In this document: one piece after another, positions 16,319 to 25,854 of the stretch
How the letters are laid out: every line of letters begins with the position of its first letter
Position numbering within the stretch: the first letter of the stretch is position 1
Program-made: the position numbers and the translations under genes
The notes under the pieces: model-generated
Databases searched by the model: none
The model's input: only the letters and a program-made list of their open reading frames with translations
Told to the model about the DNA's origin: nothing
Source of the DNA: Pseudonocardia alaniniphila
Lineage (GTDB): Bacteria; Actinomycetota; Actinomycetes; Mycobacteriales; Pseudonocardiaceae
Assembly (NCBI RefSeq): GCF_022524485.1
Contig: NZ_JAKXMK010000032.1
Coordinates: 62,001 to 126,000, forward strand
Length of the DNA stretch: 64,000 nucleotides
Direction of reading: 5' to 3'

Positions 16319-17725
16319 TCAGTCGGCGAGCCGCTCCGCGAGGTCGAACAGCGCGTCGGTGAAGCAGTCCAGAGGTGCGGTGGCGACACCCGCTCCGACC
16401 TGACCGGTTCCCGCGCTCGCGTGCAGGATGCCGGTCGTGATCTTCGGGGTCACCCCGGTCTCCACGACCCGACGCACGTCGACCCCCAGCGGGGTGCCGG
16501 CGAACTCCATGGGGGGCAGGGTGAACCGGCTGCTCGTGCCCGCGCAGATCATCCGGAACCCCTCGGTCGCGGCGGCCGCGTCGGCCATGCTCCCGCCGAG
16601 GAACGCTGCGGCGGCCGCCGAACCGCCTGCCGCCGGTCCGCCCATCCCGGTCAGCTCCAGCACCGCGCTGTCGCCGATGTCGCGCGCGCTCGTCTGGGGG
16701 CCGAACCCGGAGTAGTACAGCGCCTCTCCCACCGGCGGCGCCTCGCAGATGTGCCACTGAGCCGACCCCGCGAGCTTGATCCCGAACGTGGTGCCGTTGC
16801 GCGACATCGTGGTGACGATGCTCGAGCCCTGCACCTGCTCCGCGTGCAGTTGCAGCGACTTGGCCGCGGCCATCGCGAGGTTGAGGAAGAACAGGTGGTT
16901 CCCCGACAGGAAGCCGGCGAAGGGCTCGCGCAGCCCCTCGGGGAGCGCGGCGATGTGCGGCAGCCAGGTGCGGGTGAGCAGGTTGGTGGCGGCCTGCGTG
17001 CGCATGTGGAGGTCGTCCCCCATCGTGATGCCCTGGCTCGCCATCGCGAGGACGTCGAGGGGGCCGGCGGCCGACAGGATCGTGGCGAGTGCCGGCCCGG
17101 CGACGTCGGCGAGGAAACGGAGCCGGGCGATCGCCGTGTCCGTGTCGCGGCCGAACCAGGGGACCTCTCCCGGTCCCTGGTTGACGGGGGAGAAGGCCTG
17201 CGTGCCGCCTTCGGCGTTCGTCACGACGAACACCGGCTGGGACGGGCCGACCGCGCTCGCCATCGGGACGACGGTGTCGTGATGGTTGGCGGCATCGAGG
17301 GCGATCTCCCCGCGCTCGAGCAGGGCGTGGGCCGCGGCGACGTCGGTGGCCCAGCCTTCCGCCACGGTGGCCGCGCGCATGGACCGTTGCATCGGGTCGC
17401 AGGCCTGGGCGTAGGCGATCGGTGGTCCGCAGTGCAGCAGGGTGCGGCCGCTGTAGCCCGGGACGTCCCCGATCGTCGCCATCCGGACCAGCTGGGGAGA
17501 ACCCTCGTCCAGCCGGCGCACGACCTCGCGGTTGGCGGCGTCGATCGTGCCGGCATGCGTGCCGTCCAGCAGCGTCAGGGCGCGGACCGCTGCGGGGTCG
17601 CCACCGGCGGGGATCCGCCAGTCGACCTGCTGGACCGGTCGATCCTGGTCGCGGATCGCATCGCCGAACATCGGCAGCCCGATGTTCACCACCGCGATCG
17701 TGTCGGGAAGGGTCAGCTCCGTCAT
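16319..17725 (-). CDS. DUF1116 protein (YlbE/AllG-like oxamate carbamoyltransferase subunit)
   Basis: A 468-residue cytosolic protein of the YlbE/AllG family. Recognisable stretches are VNIGLPMFGDAIRDQ, VAPITTG-like regions, GFLSGNHLFFLNLAMAAAKSL, TTMSRNGTTFGIK and GITPKITTGI-like VTPKITTGILHA near the end. In E. coli, AllG with AllF/FdrA and AllH forms the oxalurate-oxamate carbamoyltransferase. Here the gene is on the opposite strand from fdrA-arcC and heads the nitrile hydratase operon. The ATG at 17725 has GGGAGAG upstream. Its placement directly before nthBA links amide/nitrile hydration to carbamoyl transfer. Confidence 0.85.
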   Translation of the reverse strand: MTELTLPDTIAVVNIGLPMFGDAIRDQDRPVQQVDWRIPAGGDPAAVRALTLLDGTHAGTIDAANREVVRRLDEGSPQLVRMATIGDVPGYSGRTLLHCGPPIAYAQACDPMQRSMRAATVAEGWATDVAAAHALLERGEIALDAANHHDTVVPMASAVGPSQPVFVVTNAEGGTQAFSPVNQGPGEVPWFGRDTDTAIARLRFLADVAGPALATILSAAGPLDVLAMASQGITMGDDLHMRTQAATNLLTRTWLPHIAALPEGLREPFAGFLSGNHLFFLNLAMAAAKSLQLHAEQVQGSSIVTTMSRNGTTFGIKLAGSAQWHICEAPPVGEALYYSGFGPQTSARDIGDSAVLELTGMGGPAAGGSAAAAAFLGGSMADAAAATEGFRMICAGTSSRFTLPPMEFAGTPLGVDVRRVVETGVTPKITTGILHASAGTGQVGAGVATAPLDCFTDALFDLAERLAD

Positions 17726-17764
17726 CGCAGCTCTCCCGTTGTCCACGGTGTGTGACCGGGCATG

Positions 17765-17782
17765 TTTCTACTATAGTAGAAA
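17765..17782. promoter_or_regulatory. perfect 18-bp palindromic operator in divergent promoter
   Basis: TTTCTACTATAGTAGAAA is a perfect palindrome ending one base before the radical SAM ATG and 39 bases from the AllG-like start. TACTAT (17769-17774) is also a good plus-strand -10 hexamer, so a bound protein would block the promoter and the transcript would be nearly leaderless. Confidence 0.75.
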
Positions 17783-17783
17783 G

Positions 17784-18977
17784 ATGGTCGAAGCTCCGAA
17801 CGACGCGGCATCGGGCCGGACCGAGCCGACCGGCATCGCGGGTGTGGCCCAGCTGATCATGGATCTCCAGGCGGTCGGCCTGCGGATCGACACGGAGCTC
17901 GAGACGACCCGCCGGGGTGGAGCGGGACCCTCGGACTCCGGAATGTTGTGGATCGAGGGCGTGCCCGTGACGGTGCCCCCGAGCTCGACCTCGCCCTACC
18001 GGCTCCGCGCCGACGACGACGGGCAGAGCATCTACCGCGACGGCGTCAAGCTCGCGTCCGTGTCCGGAACCAGCCGCCCGCGGTTCTACGACCTGACCAC
18101 CGCCGACGGGATCCCGTACCACCAGATCGCGCTCCTGCACCTGGACTCGCTGGCCTCCACCGTCGTGCAGGTCTGCAACTACTGGGGCAACAGCGACCAG
18201 TGCGGCTTCTGCGGCATCGAGCTCTCCCTCGACGCCGGTCGCACGATCGCGAAGAAGACACCGGAGATGCTCGCCGAGGTCGCCGTCGCGGCGAAGGAAC
18301 TCGACGGCGCGGTCGACGCGACCCTCACCACCGGCTCGTCCGCAGCACCCGACCGGGGTGCGCTCTACGTCTCCCGGTGCGGGCAGGCGGTGAAGGAGGC
18401 GACCGGACTGCCGGTCGAGGTGCAGTTCGAGCCGCCCCGGCGCCTGGAGATCCTGGAGCAGGTCCATGACACCGGGGTCGACTCGGTGGGCATCCACGTC
18501 GAGACGTTCGACCCGGCGGTGCTGCAGCGCGTCGCCCCGGGCAAGTTCCGCACCGGTATCGAGACGTACTTCCGCACCTGGGAACGCGCCGTGCAGCTCT
18601 TCGGCGAGGGACGGGTCTCCACCTACGTCATCCTCGGCATGGGAGAGGACCCGGAGCTCACCGTCGAGATGTGCAAGCGTGCGGTGGACATCGGGGTGTA
18701 CCCCTTCGTCGTGCCGTTCCGGCCGGTCGCAGGCTCGCTCATGGCGGACCTGCCTGCGCCGTCGCGTGAGTACACGGAGCCGATCTACCGCAAGGTCGCC
18801 GCGTTCCTCAGCGAACGGGGGCTCGGGGCGGACACCGCCGTGGCGGGTTGCGCCCGCTGTCAGGCATGTTCGGCGCTGAATCTCGTGCAGCAGGCCGGTG
18901 CGGCCTCGCCCTGCGGATCGGCAGGACACAGCGCGGCCGCGCCGCCGCTGCTGCAGATCGGGCGCCGCCCGGCCTGA
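17784..18977 (+). CDS. MSMEG_0568-family radical SAM protein
   Basis: A 397-residue radical SAM enzyme of the Nit1C type. The cluster-binding cysteines are C131, C140 and C143 (CNYWGNSDQCGFC), a CX8CX2C spacing rather than CX3CX2C. A TTGSS segment, VGIHVETFDPAVLQRV and a C-terminal CARCQAC (possible second Fe-S ligands) follow. No ribosome site is visible: the operator palindrome ends one base before ATG, so a leaderless message is likely. The reaction is not known for the family; linkage to nitrilases suggests maturation or modification chemistry on nitrile or cyanide-derived substrates. It is divergent from the AllG-nitrile hydratase operon. Confidence 0.87.
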   Translation: MVEAPNDAASGRTEPTGIAGVAQLIMDLQAVGLRIDTELETTRRGGAGPSDSGMLWIEGVPVTVPPSSTSPYRLRADDDGQSIYRDGVKLASVSGTSRPRFYDLTTADGIPYHQIALLHLDSLASTVVQVCNYWGNSDQCGFCGIELSLDAGRTIAKKTPEMLAEVAVAAKELDGAVDATLTTGSSAAPDRGALYVSRCGQAVKEATGLPVEVQFEPPRRLEILEQVHDTGVDSVGIHVETFDPAVLQRVAPGKFRTGIETYFRTWERAVQLFGEGRVSTYVILGMGEDPELTVEMCKRAVDIGVYPFVVPFRPVAGSLMADLPAPSREYTEPIYRKVAAFLSERGLGADTAVAGCARCQACSALNLVQQAGAASPCGSAGHSAAAPPLLQIGRRPA

Positions 18978-19006
18978 GCACCACGACCGGTGGTGCCGAC
19001 GCTCTG

Positions 19007-19080
19007 TGCCCCCGGTGCGACTCGAACGCACACTGAACGGGACTTGAATCCGTCGCCTCTGCCAATTGGGCTACGGGGGC
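19007..19080 (-). tRNA. tRNA with anticodon CAA (Leu) and short variable loop
   Basis: A cloverleaf folds on the minus strand: acceptor GCCCCCG/CGGGGGC with discriminator A, D-stem GCC/GGC, anticodon loop TTCAAGT (anticodon CAA, leucine), and T-arm GTGCG-TTCGAGT-CGCAC. CCA is not encoded. Two features are odd: an A-C mismatch closes the anticodon stem, and the variable loop has only 5 bases (TCAGT) where leucine tRNAs usually have a long arm. It may be an atypical or degenerate tRNA-Leu. Upstream (higher coordinates) is TACGAT, 14 bases before the 5' end, a likely -10. Confidence 0.7.
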
Positions 19081-19343
19081 ATGTTGGTGGGCTGATCGTA
19101 GCTGGCACCTCTTGGACGGGGCTCAAATCCCTCGCCTCGGCCAATTGGGCTACGGGGGCATGTTGGTGGGCTGATCGTAGCTGGCGCCTCTTGGACGGGG
19201 CTCAAATCCCTCGCCTCGGCCAATTGGGCTACGGGGGCATGTTGGTGGGCTGATCGTAGCTGGCGCCTCCTGGACGGGACTCAAATCCCTCGCCGCTGCC
19301 AATTGGGCTACGGGGGCAGGTTCGTGAGGAGATCGTAGCCGGA
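19061..19343 (-). repeat. 79-bp tandem array of tRNA promoter plus tRNA 5' half
   Basis: Near-identical units begin at 19061, 19140, 19219 and 19298 (period exactly 79). Read on the minus strand, each has the -10-like TACGAT, a 14-base leader, then GCCCCCGTAGCCCAATTGGC and the tRNA through the anticodon stem. Only the last unit continues into a T-arm and forms the tRNA at 19007-19080; the other three break off and run into the next promoter. The first unit met by polymerase has a more divergent leader (TACGATCTCCTCACGAACCT). Short frames inside the array are not genes. Confidence 0.93.
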
Positions 19344-19463
19344 GCCGTCGGACGCCCCCGGTCCGCCCCTGTCCAGTGTCCGCCGAGATCACAGCCTTGT
19401 TCCGCGGCCGGCCGGTACCCTGAAGGCTTCTGGTCAGACCCTCCGGCAAAGGAGACAAGCCTC

Positions 19464-20099
19464 GTGGCGCAGCAGGTTTCAGAGCAGGACACGTCCGCGG
19501 GCGAGGCCGCCCCGGGCGTCGGCCTGCGGGTGCTCGTGGTGGAGGACGAGGCGTTGATCCGCCTCGACCTCGCCGAGATGCTCACCGAGGAGGGCTACGT
19601 CATCGCGGGCGAGGCGGGCGACGGCGAGCAGGCCGTCACCCTGGCGCGCGAGCTGCACCCGGATCTCGTGATCATGGACGTCAAGATGCCGAAGGTCGAC
19701 GGCATCACGGCCGCGGCGTCCATCGTCGAGGAGCGGATCGCCCCTGTGGTCATGCTCACAGCGTTCAGCCAGCGCGACCTCATCGAGCAGGCGCGCGACG
19801 CCGGCGCCATGGCCTACCTCGTCAAGCCGTTCGCGCGCCACGAGCTCGTGCCGGCCATCGAGCTGGCCGTCTCCCGGTTCGCCGAGAAGCGTGCGCTGGA
19901 GGACGAGGTCGCCACGCTCACCGAGCGGCTCGAGACCCGCAAGGTCGTCGACCGGGCGAAGGGGCTGCTGATGACCCGTCAGGGCATGTCGGAGCCCGAA
20001 GCGTTCCGCTGGATCCAGCGCACCGCGATGGATCGCCGCACCACGATGAAGGCCGTCGCCGAGGCCGTCGTGGAAGGACTTGCTGCCCCGAAGTCCTGA
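19464..20099 (+). CDS. pdtaR: ANTAR-domain response regulator, PdtaR
   Basis: A 211-residue protein with GTG start and AAAGGAG. The receiver domain (LRVLVVEDEALIRLDLAEML, phospho-acceptor Asp in LVIMDVKMP, Thr/Lys in LTAF and YLVKPF) spans about 20-140. The C-terminal ANTAR domain (VDRAKGLLMTRQGMSEPEAFRWIQRTAM) binds RNA hairpins for transcription antitermination. It matches Rv1626 (PdtaR), partner of the PdtaS histidine kinase, which is not in the window. It begins the block conserved across actinobacteria. Confidence 0.95.
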   Translation: MAQQVSEQDTSAGEAAPGVGLRVLVVEDEALIRLDLAEMLTEEGYVIAGEAGDGEQAVTLARELHPDLVIMDVKMPKVDGITAAASIVEERIAPVVMLTAFSQRDLIEQARDAGAMAYLVKPFARHELVPAIELAVSRFAEKRALEDEVATLTERLETRKVVDRAKGLLMTRQGMSEPEAFRWIQRTAMDRRTTMKAVAEAVVEGLAAPKS

Positions 20100-20150
20100 T
20101 ACACCCTCCGCTGCACGATCGTCACGATCCGCGTTATCACATTGCGGTCC

Positions 20151-20200
20151 GGTAAAGGACATGGCGCGGATGGTGACGTCGTCTCGGGCTGTCCTTTACC
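20151..20200. promoter_or_regulatory. 10-bp perfect inverted repeat upstream of livK
   Basis: GGTAAAGGAC (20151-20160) and GTCCTTTACC (20191-20200) are perfect inverted arms separated by 30 bases, in the 183-base gap before the binding-protein gene. They could be a two-site operator or the stem of a leader RNA. No known riboswitch is recognised. Confidence 0.5.
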
Positions 20201-20282
20201 GTCCGCGACGTCTCCCGGCAACTGGGAGTCACGGGCGTGGGCTCGCCTGGGGCACATCGCGCAGTACGGAAGGACAAAAAGC

Positions 20283-21518
20283 ATGACTCGGAGGCGGACA
20301 ATCGTCACCGCCGCGATCCTCGCCGGGGCTCTCGGGCTCACGGCTTGTGGAACGAACCGCGAGGAAGCGACGGGTACCGGCGGCGGGGCGGCCTGCGACA
20401 CGAGCAAGGGCACGCTGATCATCGGAATGATCGCGCCCCTCTCGGGTGGCTTGTCCGCTCTCGGTCTCGGTATGAAGAACTCGGCCGACCTCGCCGTGGA
20501 CCAGGCCAACCAGAAATGCACCGTGCCGGGCTACCAGCTGGCGTTCCAGCCGGAGGATGACCAGGCCACCCCGCAGATCGCAGGTCAGGCCGCCACGAAG
20601 CTGGCCTCGGACCCCAGCGTCGTCGGTGTGGTCGGCACGCTGAACTCCTCCACCGCGCAGGTGGTTCAGCCGATCCTCAGCGAGCGCGACATCCCGATGA
20701 TCTCGCCTGCCAACACCGGGCCGGCGCTGACCATGGGTGAGAACGCCGCCACTGCGCCGAGCCGGCAGTTCGACAACTACTTCCGGGTCGCCACCACCGA
20801 CCTGATCCAGGGCCCGTTCGCGGCGAACTACCTGGTGCAGACCGCGGGCAAGAAGAACATCGCCGTGATCGACGACGGCAAGACCTACGGCGCCGGGCTC
20901 GCGGAGCAGTTCTCGCAGCAGGCCACCAAGCTGGGGGCCACGGTCGTCGCCCGCGAGAAGGTCGGTGAGCGCGACACCGACTTCTCCGGTGTGATCACCC
21001 GGATCCGCGCGCTCAACCCGGACGCCGTCTACTACGGCGGTGAGTACCCGGTGGCCGGACCGCTGTCGGCGCAGCTAGCGGCCGCCGGTCTCAACGTCCC
21101 GCTGATGGGCGGCGACGGCATCGTGGACGCTCAGTTCGTCGCGCTCGGTGGGCGTGCGGGTGACCTCGCCACCAACGTCGGCGCGCCGGCCGCTTCTCTG
21201 CCCAGCGCGCAGCAGTTCATCAAGGACTACGACGCCGCGAACTACCCGGAGGAGTTCAGCGCCTACGGCGCCTTCACCTACGACTCCACCAACGTGATCA
21301 TCGCCGCGCTCGCCAAGGCGCTCGCCAACGGTGACTACAGCGAGGCCAAGCGGGCCGACATCGTGAAGGCCGTGCAGGACACCCAGATCGACGGTGCCGG
21401 CGGGCCGATCTCCTTCGACCAGTACGGCGACACCACCAACAAGGTGCTGACGGTGTACACGGTCGAGGGCGACAACTTCGCACCGGTCGAGGGGTCCACC
21501 GGCAGCTTCACGGGCTGA
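20283..21518 (+). CDS. livK: branched-chain amino acid-type ABC transporter substrate-binding lipoprotein
   Basis: A 411-residue periplasmic-binding-type lipoprotein. The signal peptide RRRTIVTAAILAGALGLTAC ends in the lipobox LTAC, and the mature part has the LivK-type Peripla_BP_6 fold (GMIAPLSGGLSALG, DDQATPQIAGQAATKL, VIDDGKTYGAGLAEQF, YGGEYPVAG). The ATG at 20283 has GGAAGGA upstream; the longer frame is not homologous. It leads the livKHMGF operon beside pdtaR, an arrangement also found in Streptomyces. The exact amino-acid ligand is not predictable from sequence. Confidence 0.92.
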   Translation: MTRRRTIVTAAILAGALGLTACGTNREEATGTGGGAACDTSKGTLIIGMIAPLSGGLSALGLGMKNSADLAVDQANQKCTVPGYQLAFQPEDDQATPQIAGQAATKLASDPSVVGVVGTLNSSTAQVVQPILSERDIPMISPANTGPALTMGENAATAPSRQFDNYFRVATTDLIQGPFAANYLVQTAGKKNIAVIDDGKTYGAGLAEQFSQQATKLGATVVAREKVGERDTDFSGVITRIRALNPDAVYYGGEYPVAGPLSAQLAAAGLNVPLMGGDGIVDAQFVALGGRAGDLATNVGAPAASLPSAQQFIKDYDAANYPEEFSAYGAFTYDSTNVIIAALAKALANGDYSEAKRADIVKAVQDTQIDGAGGPISFDQYGDTTNKVLTVYTVEGDNFAPVEGSTGSFTG

Positions 21519-21541
21519 CCGACATTCATATCGGCACGACA

Positions 21542-21574
21542 AGCCGGGGGCGGGGCGACACTCCGCCCCCGGCT
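21542..21574 (+). terminator. strong hairpin between livK and livH
   Basis: AGCCGGGGGCGG and CCGCCCCCGGCT form a perfect 12-bp stem with a 9-base loop 23 bases after the livK stop, without a T-run. It probably stabilises or partially terminates the message so the binding protein is made in excess over the permease. Confidence 0.75.
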
Positions 21575-21594
21575 CACGTGGAGGGACCACCCGT

Positions 21595-22520
21595 TTGCTG
21601 TCCACGCTGTTGTCCCAGATCGTCAACGGCCTGGTGCTCGGCTCCCTGATCGGGCTGATCGCACTGGGTTACACGATGGTCTACGGGATCATTCAGTTGA
21701 TCAATTTTGCGCACGGTGAGATCTTCATGGTCGGCGCCTATGGTGGCCTGGCCATGTTCACCTATCTGCTCCCCACGTTCGTACAGCAGCAGTGGTACCT
21801 GGCGTTGCCGCTGTTGTTGATCGCAGGTGCCGCTGTCGCGGTCTGCGTGGCGATTGCGATGGAACGGTTCGCCTACCGGCCGCTGCGCAACGCGCCCCGG
21901 TTGGCTCCGCTGATCACCGCACTCGGTGTCTCGGTGGCGTTGCAGGAGGCGGTTCGCGTCTTCTACCCGGGCGCCACGGCGGCGATCCCGTTCCCCAACA
22001 TCTTCGTTCCGGGTACATGGATGATCCCGATCGGTGACGGCGTCCCGATCAAGTACTCGGGACTCCTGCTGATCGTGGTGTCGCTGACACTGGCGATCGG
22101 GCTCCAGCTGTTCATCGACCGGTCACGGATGGGGCGCGCGATGCGTGCCACCTCCCAGGACCGTGACATCGCCCGGCTCATGGGCATCGACCCCGACCGC
22201 GTCATCGTTCTGACGTTCGTCCTCGGCGCTGCGCTGGCCGGTATCGGCGGCGTGCTCTACGGCGGTTACCTCAACAACATCAACATCGACATGGGCTTCC
22301 AGAACGGCATCTTCGCGTTCACCGCGGCGGTGCTGGGCGGGATCGGCAGCGTCCGCGGCGCGGTCGTCGGCGGTCTGGCGATCGGGCTGATCAAGTCGCT
22401 CGGTGGCCAGTACCTGCCCGGCGGATCCGCGTACGACTACGTGTGGATCTTCGTGGTGCTGATCGCGGTGTTGGTGTTCCGGCCGCAGGGCTTCTTCGGG
22501 GAGACGGAACGGGTGCGGGC

Positions 22521-22524
<4 letters not shown>
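21595..22524 (+). CDS. livH: branched-chain amino acid-type ABC transporter permease LivH
   Basis: A 309-residue inner-membrane permease with TTG start behind GTGGAGGGA. It has about eight transmembrane segments and the LivH hallmarks NGLVLGSLIGLIALGYTMVYG, INFAHGEIFMVGAYG near the N-terminus and the EAA-like loop RAMRATSQDRDIARLMGID. It forms the pore with LivM. The stop overlaps the livM start by ATGA. Confidence 0.92.
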
Positions 22525-24283
<1,759 letters not shown>

Positions 24284-24287
<4 letters not shown>

Positions 24288-25129
24288 CCGAGTCGATGAC
24301 GAGGTCCACACCGCGGCATGCCAAGTCGGAGCCGGTCATCCTGCAGGCCGACGGGGTGACGATGCAGTTCGGCGGCCTCCGGGCGCTGAACGACGTGTCG
24401 TTCGGTCTCGCCGAGGGCGAGATCATCGGGCTGATCGGCCCGAACGGCGCAGGCAAGACCACCCTGTTCAACTGCCTCACCGGCCTCTACGCGCCCACGT
24501 CGGGCTCGGTGTCGATGCGGGGCAGGACGCTCCCGCAGGATCCTGCCAAGGTCACCGAGCAGGGCGTCGCCCGCACGTTCCAGAACATCCGGCTGTTCCC
24601 GAGCATGACCGCGCAGGAGAACGTGCTGGTCGGGCGGCACGTGCGGATGCGGCAGAACCCGTTGTCGTCGCTGCTGCACGGCCCGGGGTTCCGCCGCAGC
24701 GAGGCCGAGGCGGCGGCGCGCACGGAGAAGCTGCTGGAGTTCGTCGGGCTCACGCGGTTCTCCGACGAGCTGGCCCGCAACCTTCCCTACGGCGACCAGC
24801 GCCGCCTGGAGATCGCCCGTGCGCTGGCCACGGACCCGTCGGTGCTGCTGCTCGACGAGCCGACCGCCGGAATGAACGCGCAGGAGACAGAGGCCACCCG
24901 GCAGTTGATCTTCGCGATCCGGGATCTGGGTGTATCAGTGGTGGTGATCGAACACGACACCAAGTTCATCTTCACCCTGTGCGACCGGGTGCTGGTGCTC
25001 GTTCAGGGCGAGCTGCTGGTCGAGGGCTCCCCGGACGAGGTCCGCGGCGACCCGCGGGTGGTGGAGGCGTACCTAGGGGCGCCGCCGGACGAGGTCGAGG
25101 CCCAACTCCACCGTGGGGAGCAGCAGTGA
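24284..25129 (+). CDS. livG: branched-chain amino acid-type ABC transporter ATPase LivG
   Basis: A 281-residue cytoplasmic ATPase: Walker A GPNGAGKTT, LivG-specific VARTFQNIRLFPSMTAQENVL, an atypical signature NLPYGDQRRLEIARAL (LSYG class), Walker B VLLLDEPTAGMN and switch His in VIEHD. It starts at an ATGA overlap with livM and its stop overlaps the livF GTG. It energises the importer with LivF. Confidence 0.94.
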
Positions 25130-25848
25130 GTTTTCTCGAGGTTCGTGATCTCACCGTGGCCTACGGGGCGATCCAGGCGGTGCGGGGGGTGTCCTTCTCC
25201 CTGGAGCGCGGCCAGATCGTCTCGCTGATCGGCAGCAACGGAGCAGGCAAGACCACCACCCTGCGGACGATCTCCGGATTGTTGCGCCCTGAGTCGGGGG
25301 AGATCCTGCTCGACGGCGAGCCGATCCATCGGTTGCCTGCGCACGAGATCCTGGCCCGGGGTGTGGCCCACAGCCCGGAGGGGCGGCGGTTGTTCGCGCG
25401 GATGACGGTGGAGGAGAACCTGCTCCTCGGCGCCTACACCCGCCGCGACGAGGCCGGCATCGCGGAGGACCTGGACCGCATCTACACGCTGTTCCCGGTT
25501 CTCGGGGAGCGACGGGCGAACAAGGCGGGGCTGTTCTCGGGTGGAGAGCAGCAGATGCTGGCGATCGGACGGGCACTGATGTCGCGGCCGAAGCTCTTGA
25601 TGTTGGACGAGCCCTCGATGGGGCTCTCGCCGATCATGACGCAGAAGATCTTCGCGACGGTGCGGGACCTGCAGGCCGAGGGCACCACGGTGCTGCTGGT
25701 CGAGCAGAACGCCCTCGCCGCGCTGGCGTTGTCCGACCAGGCGTACGTGATCGACCTGGGCCGCACCACACTGTCGGGCACCGGCGCCGAACTCCTCGCC
25801 GACTCCCGGGTGCAGGAGGCCTACCTCGGCGAAGGCGTCGCCAGCTGA
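25126..25848 (+). CDS. livF: branched-chain amino acid-type ABC transporter ATPase LivF
   Basis: A 240-residue ATPase with Walker A GSNGAGKTT, GVAHSPEGRRLFARMTVEENL (a LivF hallmark), signature FSGGEQQMLAIGRALM, Walker B LLMLDEPSMGLSP and VEQNA. The GTG start overlaps the livG stop. It is the last gene of the operon and is followed by a strong terminator. Confidence 0.94.
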   Translation: MSFLEVRDLTVAYGAIQAVRGVSFSLERGQIVSLIGSNGAGKTTTLRTISGLLRPESGEILLDGEPIHRLPAHEILARGVAHSPEGRRLFARMTVEENLLLGAYTRRDEAGIAEDLDRIYTLFPVLGERRANKAGLFSGGEQQMLAIGRALMSRPKLLMLDEPSMGLSPIMTQKIFATVRDLQAEGTTVLLVEQNALAALALSDQAYVIDLGRTTLSGTGAELLADSRVQEAYLGEGVAS

Positions 25849-25854
25849 CCCATT

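Noticed and set aside
16291..17782. The AT-rich palindromes as transcription terminators
   Set aside because: They lie immediately upstream of start codons at promoters and are AT-rich, lacking the GC stems of the terminators seen elsewhere in the window.
19061..19343. Regularly spaced repeats resembling a CRISPR array
   Set aside because: The whole 79-bp unit repeats with no unique spacers, and it is derived from the neighbouring tRNA.
19150..19458. Open frames of about 100 codons on both strands through the tRNA repeats
   Set aside because: They exist only because the 79-bp repeat lacks stops in some frames over a short span; no ribosome site or domain is present.
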